Assembly: GCF_000003195.3 (NCBI RefSeq) | Contig: NC_012878.2 | Location: 42,925,821 to 42,989,820, forward strand | Length of the DNA stretch: 64,000 nucleotides | Reading direction: 5' to 3' | Source: Sorghum bicolor | Lineage: Eukaryota > Streptophyta > Magnoliopsida > Poales > Poaceae | Part shown: positions 56,603-64,000 of the stretch, piece by piece | Position numbering within the stretch: the first letter of the stretch is position 1 | Layout of the letters: every line of letters begins with the position of its first letter | Notes under the pieces: generated by a model | The model's input: the letters and a program-made list of their open reading frames with translations, nothing else | Databases searched by the model: none | Told to the model about the DNA's origin: nothing | Made by a program: the position numbers and the translations under genes

Positions 56603-57660
56603 CTAGACAAACCCTTGATCGGCTTTCAACTTAAGTAAAGGACTGAAAGCACGAATTTTACCAGATAAATTAGATATAAATCTCCTGATAAAATTTACCT
56701 TGCCGATCAAGGATTGGAGCTCAGTCTTGTTGGTAGGGGCAACTATCTTGTTGATAGCATCAATGGATCTCCGACTAATTTCAATTTCTCTTTGATGCAC
56801 CATGAAACCAAGAAATTGCCCTGCCGATACACCAAATGCACACTTGTTGGGATTCATCTTTAAACCATGCTTCCTTGTGCATTCCAATACTTTTCGCAAA
56901 TCGGCAAGATGTCTTGCAAAATCTCCAGACTTGACCACCACATCATCAATATAAATTTCTACCAACTTGCCGATGAACTCGTGAAAGATAAAATTCATAG
57001 CCCTTTGATAAGTAGCACCAGCATTCTTCAAGCCAAAGGTCATGACTATCCATTCAAACAGTCCAACATGACCAGGACATCTAAATGCAGTCTTTGGAAT
57101 ATCCTCTTCAGCCATGAATATTTGATTGTACCCTGCATTACATCCATGAAACTGATGATCTGATGCCCAGCCGCAGCGTCAACCAGCAGATCGGCAACTG
57201 GCATTGGGTAGCCATTCATCGGTGTAGCTTTATTAAGATTTCTGAAATCAATGCAAACCCGAAGCTTCCCATTTTTCTTATAGACTGGAACAACATTGGA
57301 AATCCATTCGGCATACTAACACTGCCGAATAAATTTAGCCTCGATAAGTTTAGTTATTTCGGCCTTAATGTCAGGAAGAATATTAGGATTACATCGGCGA
57401 GCTGGTTGTTGATGTGGCCGAAATCCAGACTTGATAGGCAACCGATGTTCAACAATTGATCGGTCTAAACCAGGCATCTCAGTATAATCCCAAGCAAAGC
57501 AATCTTTATATTCCTTTAACAGATCAGTCAACTGTTGCTTACACTCAGAATTCAACTTAGCACTAATAAAAGTAGGTCTAGGTTTATCACCACTACCTAT
57601 ATCTACTTCTACTAAATCATCGGCCGATGTGAATCCCTGGCCTAATATCCATCATCGGCG
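56603..57660 (-). pseudogene. Reverse transcriptase of the Tat pol
   Basis: Minus strand. Finger/palm motifs in order: FRPHQQPARR, VPVYKKNGKLRVCIDFRNLN, PMPVADLLVDAAAGH, GLFEWIVMTFGLKNAGATYQ and the catalytic YIDD (plus-strand 56942-56953). The first third (57660 to about 57143) is in a different frame from the rest of gag-pol. A one-base change near 57660 shifts it out, and a one-base loss just after SFMD (about 57143) shifts it back. A stop in place of a Gln-type codon is at 57316-57318. Confidence 0.9.
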
Positions 57661-57670
57661 AACCTATCCA

Positions 57671-58333
57671 TTAAAAACCTTCATCAGAACCGACTGCTTG
57701 GATCGGTGGAATTTCATAATCGGCAACTTTGAGAAAATCCTTTTCCCAAACTTCTCCTGAAATACACCTAGTCCTTTCATAGGTGTCTTCTTCTGCCGAT
57801 GCAATGACATATGAAGAATCCCCCGGGACACTCTCAATCTTGTCCCATACCCACTGGACCAAGCACTGGTGCATTGTAGACGGGATGCAACAATTGGCAT
57901 GAATCCAATCTCTTCCTAACAACAAGTTATAAGCACCTTTTTCACTGGTCACGAAGAAGGTTGTCGGCAAGGTTTTGCTGCCGATGGTCAACTCAACGCA
58001 TATCGCTCCCTTAACCGAAGACACGTTGCCTTAGAAGTCTTTTAACATCATATCGGTCTTGGTCAAATCTTGATCCCCTTTTCCAAGCTTCCGATACACT
58101 GCATATGGCATGATGTTGATAGCAGCTCCACCATCAATTAGAATCTTGGTCATTGGCTGACCATCCACTTTTCCTTTGACAAACAGAGCCTTGAGATGTT
58201 GCCTTTCATCATCGGTGGGCTTTTCAAAGATGGCTGTCATCGGGTCCAGAGCCAACTGAGCTATCTGGTCGGAAAACTCCAACTCATCGTCACTGGACGG
58301 CGCAAGGAATTCCATCGGCAACATAAATACCAT
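57671..58333 (-). pseudogene. Aspartic protease region of the Tat pol
   Basis: Minus strand TKILIDGGAAINIMPYAVYR (active-site Asp in a DGG variant) and later LLLGRDWIHANCCIPSTMHQ, the typical C-terminal protease block. Stops at 58031-58033 and 57671-57673. Confidence 0.85.
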
Positions 58334-58369
58334 GTTAACATCTGTCGATGGCCCTTTCCCTTTAGGATC

Positions 58370-61352
58370 TCATTGTTGTTGATTCTCAGATTGGCCAGAG
58401 TTCTCGCCCTTGCTCAACTCTTCCCGTCTCTCGCGCTGCAGCCTCCTTTTCTGTGTAATAGTCAACCCCTCTAGACACCATGGAGGAAGCTGTTGCTGCC
58501 TTACCGATAGACGACGATTTTCCCTTGACTCCACCCGATAAGTATTGGCGTCCCTGCAAAATATGAACTCATTGGGAACCCGTGCATTAGCCATCTCCTC
58601 CAGTTCTTCTTGGTTCCTGGGAAAGTATTCAACACGGTCACCAAGCCTATCATGCATGCTGAGCCTGCCCCCCAGCCGATCATGAACCGACGCTCTCCCC
58701 CTAATCGGCCCATCAAACCGGCGGTTATTGTTCTGATACCGCCGATTTGATCTGTCATACCGATCATAACCATTACATTCTGGGCAGTCTCTGACAGTAG
58801 GGAGCTTGATATTTTCCTCCCAACAATGAATCAAGAACGGACAATTCCAGTGATCCCTATGCCGATTCCACTCTTGTCGGCGTCTTTCTTCTTCCCGACG
58901 ATAGTCTTCTTGCTGGCGCCGATACTGATCCTCACGTTGCTGCCAAGTTTCCCGAGGTCTTCTGTGAGTTATTACAATACCAGCTCGGGGAGGCCTTCCT
59001 GAGTTAGTTCCCTCCTGGATCAAGCCTTTTCCTTTTGCATCAGCAGTAGTGATCTGATGCTGAGGATCTACCGATGCACTTCTTTCAGCTGCTTCCGATG
59101 TTAAGACCTTGGCCTTTCCCTTAGCATCTAGAATGTTTGTTGGGAAATGATGTTGATCAATCTTCATTGGCTTCTGAGCTTTGGAACTGTCAAATTTAAT
59201 TCTTCCAGATTCTATAGCCGATTGCAGCTGTTGTCTAAAAACTTTGCACTCATTGGTGTTATGAGAAGTCGCATTGTGCCATTTGCAGTACTTCATCTTT
59301 TTCAACTCTTCAGCCGATGGGATTACATGATTGGGTGACAATTTGATCTGACCTTCCTGATGTAGAAAGTCAAATATCCTATCGGCTTTAGTGATATCAA
59401 ATGCGAACTTCTCCGGTTCTTTGTGCCCAAAAGGACAAGACATCGGCTTCCTATCCTTTACCCACTCTGCCAAACCGATGACAGGTTCCTCATTAGAGTC
59501 CGAGCTTGCTGCTTCATCCACAAATGATACCTTTTTGTTCCATGCTCTCTTGGGCTCAAAAGGCTTGATATCTTGATCAGAAATCCTCGGCACCAAATGA
59601 CTTAAGCTTCCAAACTCTTGAGATGCATACTTGTCCCTGATATGTGGCAACAAACCCTAGAAAGCCAAATCGGCTAGCTGCCGATCATCCAAAACCAGGC
59701 TATAGCATTTGTTCTTGACTTCCCGTATTCTCTGCACGAAACTTTCAACCGATTCATTATTGCGTTGCTTCAATTTGACCAAATCGGTGATCTTCTTCTC
59801 ATGGATTCCAGAAAAGAAATATTTGTGAAACTGCTTTTCTAGATCGGCCCAAGTAATCACTGAATTAGGAGGTAATGATATAAACCAGGTGAATGCCGAT
59901 CCATACAATGACGATGAGAACAACCGAACCCTTAACTCGTCCCTGTTAGCAGCTTCTCCACACTGAATGATTAACCTGTTAACATGCTCCATGGTCGATG
60001 TATCATCCTGCCCAGAAAATTTAGTAAAATCTGGCACTTTGTACCGATTTGGAAGTGGGATTAAATCATACGCAGGAGGATACGGTGTCCGATAAGAGTA
60101 AGTACTGACTTTGGGTTTTATTCCAAATTGGTCTCTCATGACTTCAGCAATCTTATCGGCCCAATAAGCATCGACATCTTGCCGATGAGGCGGTTATGGC
60201 TGTGGCACCTGCTGATAGGCTTCCACGTGTCTGTGCGGTGCGCGGTCTGCATGGAACATTAGGTTAATCATCTGGCCACCAACATGCTGACCGCCAATCT
60301 GTTGACCATCAAACTGCTGACCACCGATCTGCTGACCATCGACCTGTTGACCGAGATTCATCGGCTGATTGACCAACCCCTGATTCTGGAATCCAGGATA
60401 GATCTGGCCTTGTTGAAACCCTATAGTCTGATGATTCTGTTGGGGCATTTGTGGAAAGACTTGCTGCTTAGGCCATCCACTATTAGGATTCATCGGCATA
60501 GGTCTTGCCGATGTCTGGTAATTGGGCATCATCATTGAATTGACATACCCTGACTGAGTCATAAACCTTTGTTGCATCGGCATTGAATCTGCCGATACGT
60601 TAGGCATCTGGAACGTTGGAACTTGAGAATTCCCAGTGTAAGGTCTTGCAGTAGTAGTTGTCGTATACTGGGGACTCTGATTCATCGGCATATTTGGAGG
60701 TGCCGATGCCATAGGAGCCTTGCCTCTCACATCAGCCGTCTGGGATGTACTAGGTGTCTTCAATGTCAGCTCTGGGGGCATACCATAACCCCACCAGTTA
60801 GGAGGAGGGACTGATCCCGACATTGCCGATGCCAACAGATCTGTAGCCAGCTTAATCTGCCCATCTGAAGTTGATGGATTGTTCATCATCGGCGTAGATT
60901 GCGCGTTATTGACTCCTAACGTGCTTGGAGGAACGGTAGTTTCTGTACCCGCAGCGGCTGTAACAGCCGATAGAGCTGTGACCACCGGTGATCCTGGCTG
61001 ATGATGAGCAGGGCCCATATAATTGGGTGGCAATGGTCCTTCCTTGAAAGTTCTAGCCACGGCATTGAAAATCGTATTGGACAGCACACCAGCTTGATTG
61101 ATCAAAGCACGGTTAATAGCATTATCAACCATGTCTTGAAGTTTACCAGGATTGGCGTCAAAAGTAACCTGCCGAGGCATCGGCAGTGCTTCCTTCTGGA
61201 TCACCTCACCACTCCTGTTTATGCTGAAGGATCTCAATCATTGTTGCTTGTAGTCTTCCATGGCTTTCGCAATAGCTTGCTTCTGCTCATCCTTGAGATT
61301 GGCTTCCGTCACGGGGATGACGTTCTCCTGATCGAACTCAGTAGTCGACATG
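58370..61352 (-). pseudogene. gag of the Tat element
   Basis: A single minus-strand frame from ATG 61352 (MSTTEFDQEN) to 58370, interrupted by TGA 61238-61240, TAA 60194-60196 and TAG 59654-59656, and closed by TGA 58370-58372. The N-terminal part is Pro/Gln/Met-rich. The retrotransposon-gag domain lies at 59657-60139 (GSAFTWFISLPPNSVITWAD...QFHKYF). A zinc-knuckle variant CKWHNATSHNTNEC (C-X2-H-X4-H-X4-C) lies near 59270. The C-terminus is Arg-rich. All stops are one transition away from a Gln/Arg-type codon. Confidence 0.88.
60280..60355 (-). repeat. Coding minisatellite in gag
   Basis: Units of 15 bases such as CTGCTGACCATCGAC encode repeats of the type DGQQIGGQQF on the minus strand, five or so copies. 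Confidence 0.85.
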
Positions 61353-61373
61353 TCGATCTTGATACTGATTTCA

Positions 61374-61393
61374 GGGTCCCACTGGGCGTGCCA
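61374..61393 (-). promoter_or_regulatory. Primer binding site
   Basis: Minus strand TGGCACGCCCAGTGGGACCC begins 8 bases after the 5' LTR ends at 61401, as seen in Tat-type elements. The tRNA it pairs with was not determined. Confidence 0.6.
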
Positions 61394-61400
61394 AAAGATG

Positions 61401-62119
61401 TGTTGATGCAAAAGCTGGATCTGCAAACACAAAGGGCTAATACCCGATCTAAACGTTAAGGCGTGCCACCCGATTTGACCTTACTATCGGCGAAGGTGAT
61501 AACTCGAATACTTTGGTCCCGACAACAGCGATGCGCCTGGATGCCACGGCCAAGAGGTATTGACGCGGAACTTGAGAATACGCCGAGCTTAAGTCGACGA
61601 ACTCCTAAGAACTCGTAGCGAAAAGGAAAAAGTATGACGAAGACATCGAAAAAAATAAATGCTGGAATATGAGTAAAAACTTATGTTTGATTGATTGATA
61701 GATAGATCTTACAAAGCCCCAGGGTCTACATTTATACCCTGCTCAAAGAGCTACAATCAGACACGACTTAGAACTTGAATTCCAAATTAAACAGAATACG
61801 TATACAAAACGATTTAAATAACTAAGGAAAACATAAAACTATCCTCCCGTGACAAACTGGGACACCACCACGGGCTGATCGGCAACCTTCAGGTTCTTCT
61901 TCCTAATCATCGGCAGACCCCTCATCGTAGCCATCGGTACAGGTTAATGCTGATCATCGGCATAAACACATCACCACCCATGGACTTAGTCACATTCAGC
62001 TGCCCCTTCATCGGCAACCACCCTCATCGGCAACTCTCCTGCAGATCAGTTACTGTTGCCTTATCTTACCGATATACACTCTACCGATCCTGGGTACGTG
62101 TCCAAAAACGGTGTCAACA
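61401..62119 (-). repeat. 5' LTR of the Tat element
   Basis: 719 bp, about 97% identical to 49651-50367 by eye. Confidence 0.95.
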
Positions 62120-62124
62120 TATAG

Positions 62125-63231
62125 ATTAAAAGGGCATTTAGTTAGACATTAATCATTTTATATTTATGGTGAAAACCTAAATGGTCACACGAGGCAACTA
62201 TTATTACTAAGGCATAGTTTACATCGATACGAACCTAACGCGATAAGAACGGGCTCAATCGGAGTTAAAAACTATGTCAGTGGCAAAACTGTGAATAAGC
62301 AGGATTATTTTTCGTATTTTAAATAATTAAAACTGATTTTTAAAATCATTTTGGACTTAATCTTTAAATACCGACGGCTACAGGAGTTAAACTGCTAAAA
62401 TCAAGACCTAAATCTAAATACTTTTGAACTGACGTGGACTGTGGGTTGATTTCATCAAAACACAAGGGCTTTTCTGCAAAGTTGCCAAGGTCAACGGGGG
62501 CGACCGGCTCGGCCGGCCACGCGGCGCAGCGGGGTTGGCCAGGTCCACGGCCCGCGCGGTGGACCGAGGGGCAGGGCGCGGTCCACCGGTCCATGGTGGA
62601 CCGGGCCGGGACATCGGGTGCGCGCGGCGGCAGCACGCTAGGCCGCGGCGGCGCGCCATGGCCGGCTCCTGTGAGCTCGCCGCGGCGGCACTACAAGGCA
62701 CGGGAAGCCATGCCGAGGGCACGGGCGTGGTCGGTGCGTCGAGGCGAATGCAGCGCAAGCATCGGCCGCGGCGGGGAAAGGCCGGAGCGAGGAGGTCACA
62801 CGACGACGGCGGCGAGCACCTCCGACGAGGCCTTGCGACGCGCAGGGAGGGCGAGAGATCAAACCGGAAGCACCTATGAGTTCGTCGCACCTTCACGAGT
62901 TCAGAGAGTGCCTCACCTTGGCGGATGAGGCAGTGGTGGGGCGAGCTCGTCGACAGCCGGATTCGCGGACGGAGTGGCGGGGCTTCAAGCTCGGTCCAGG
63001 GCTTCTTGGCGGCGTTTGGAGGCGACTAGGGTTCCTAGGGAGGCGCACGGCGGCTGCAGGGTGCTATATATAGGGGGCAGGGATCTTGGGAAGGCGCACT
63101 CGGCTCGGAAGCCGAGGCGGAGCGGCGGTGGACTCTCCCATCCGAATCGGCGGGAGGTTGGGGGTGACCCCTGACGGGTGGGCCCCGCGTGTCGGTGGAA
63201 AAACGCGGGCACAGGGGCAGGTGGAGCTGGG
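62125..63231 (-). mobile_element. Large gypsy-type LTR, second part
   Basis: Continuation of the LTR begun at 47458. 62125-62480 is AT-rich; 62480-63060 is very GC-rich, with overlapping chance frames up to 164 codons. A minus-strand TATA (TATATATAGCACCCTG, about 63063-63072) is followed on the minus strand by a leader-like segment. The end is cut by the TGTTGACGG element at 63232. Confidence 0.55.
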
Positions 63232-64000
63232 TGTTGACGGTCCTTAATGCTCACATTTAACCGTCAACTAATCATGAAAAAGGATCCAAATGCAACTGAC
63301 ACCTAGACTTAGGGTTTCATCTGACAGATTTCCACGAGTTTTGGTGTTTGTCTATTTCTGCAGGGGGTTATCAGGAAATACGAAGGAAAGGCCCACACGT
63401 CGGGTTTACATAGAGAATTAATGTGTGCGGTAATTTTCCATAATCAGGAAGACTCTAGAAGCAACTCGACCGAAGCGGAGCCGAGACGGGCTTGGGACCA
63501 GGGCACCCGCCCTTGATCCTTGGGCGCCCGCCCTGGTACAAGCACCAATCACAGAATGGAGTACACCATTACAAAGATCTCGTCGAGCTGATCGAAATGC
63601 ATATATTATTTGCTATATTTGGAGTTCGGAATCAAGAGATATTAATAAAAGAAGGACTCCATATAAAAGAACTGCGGGATTAATTAGACCCAAATCAGAT
63701 TTTTGTCCATTAAGGCCTATGTGCATTTTAATGAGATATGGTGGAAAGTTTAGTACCACATCGCCTGCTGAACCAAAAATGCACAAAGGAGGAGGACTAT
63801 ATAAGCAAGGCCCCTGGCCCCTGGAGGAGAACATATCATTATAGAGTTGAGAGGTGCCCTCGAAGGATAACCTTTCCTCTATAGAGAATTAGGGCTAGAC
63901 ATTCCAATGTAGTAGATTAGTCCTAGTCGGGAGTTAGGGAGAGCGGAGCTGTGCTTCGGTTCTGGAAAAGTCTTCAGAGTTTTGGTATGTCTTTATATTT
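63232..64000 (+). mobile_element. Start of another LTR, truncated by window end
   Basis: TGTTGACGGTCCTTAATGCT and the following TTTAACCGTCAACTAATC begin here inside the previous LTR. AGGACTATATAAGCAAGGCCC at about 63792-63812 is a plus-strand TATA region, so orientation is plus and the LTR is longer than 770 bp. CTGGG (63227-63231) would be its left target duplication. No coding region is reached. Confidence 0.6.

Larger units (their letters stand above)
49651..62119 (-). mobile_element. Complete Tat-lineage Ty3/gypsy retrotransposon with antisense PMD gene
   Basis: 12,469 bp flanked by TATAG on both sides (49646-49650 and 62120-62124). LTRs of 717 and 719 bp (TGTTGATGC...GTGTCAACA) differ at roughly 20 positions by eye (about 2.8%), suggesting insertion on the order of one million years ago under usual grass rates. 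Minus-strand order: LTR, PBS, gag, protease, reverse transcriptase, RNase H, a second (archaeal-type) RNase H, integrase, then the plus-strand gene at 51031-54285, PPT and LTR. Dual RNase H and an antisense extra ORF before the 3' LTR are features of the Tat clade. About a dozen in-frame stops and two frameshifts disable gag-pol. Confidence 0.95.

Noticed and set aside
62434..62928. Long frames (160-164 codons) on both strands in GC-rich DNA
   Set aside because: They lie in the U3/leader part of a gypsy-type LTR; composition alone keeps them open and no domain is seen.

Overview
This is repeat-rich nuclear DNA from a plant, most likely a panicoid grass of the sorghum/maize/sugarcane group. 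The reasons are GT-AG introns, GC-rich 5' ends of the host genes, dense Tourist/Stowaway/hAT-type MITEs, Helitron ends, Pack-MULE-like elements and nested Ty1/copia and Ty3/gypsy elements. The species call is inference; no ribosomal or organelle marker is present.

Only two genes look intact. The first, at 14911-15957 (+), has four exons and encodes a 213-residue secreted, cysteine-rich, probably GPI-anchored protein. The second, at 25029-26678 (-), has four exons and encodes a 458-residue trichome-birefringence-like (TBL) protein, a probable Golgi polysaccharide O-acetyltransferase. All other coding capacity lies in transposons or in gene fragments carried by transposons.

Layout. 1-5.5 kb: degenerate repeats, a minus-strand Helitron 3' end at 750, a stretch at 1.88-2.07 kb that looks like poor base calling, and a GC-rich leader-like block at 4.4-5.0 kb. 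5.5-10.1 kb: a long-TIR Mutator-like element with a Helitron 3' end inside it. 10.1-18 kb: MITEs, short duplications and the first gene. 18.0-20.0 kb: solo LTR A. 21.1-24.4 kb: a probable Helitron carrying a 679-bp MULE with perfect 9-bp target duplications. 25.0-26.7 kb: the TBL gene. 28.5-29.7 kb: a Pack-MULE-like element. 30.3-38.0 kb: a MULE (perfect 9-bp target duplication) that carries a convergent pair of zinc-ribbon genes and was later hit by solo LTRs B and C, each with a perfect 5-bp duplication. 38-46 kb: AT-rich intergenic DNA, another Helitron end and a MITE cluster. 46.2-47.5 kb: a LINE fragment cut by a large gypsy-type LTR. That LTR is in turn cut by a complete 12.47-kb Tat-lineage Ty3/gypsy retrotransposon (49651-62119, minus strand, perfect TSD) and, at 63232, by the start of a further LTR.

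The most interesting object is the Tat element. Besides a decayed gag-pol polyprotein with dual RNase H it carries, on the opposite strand, a six-exon gene with its own TATA box that encodes a plant-mobile-domain (PMD) protein with a basic, NLS-like segment and a coiled-coil tail. The whole element is sprinkled with the word ATCGG/CCGAT, and two near-identical hairpins built from that word sit between the two converging gene ends. The surrounding gypsy LTR contains an array of seven mini-hairpins with a constant TAGCAA loop and covarying stems.
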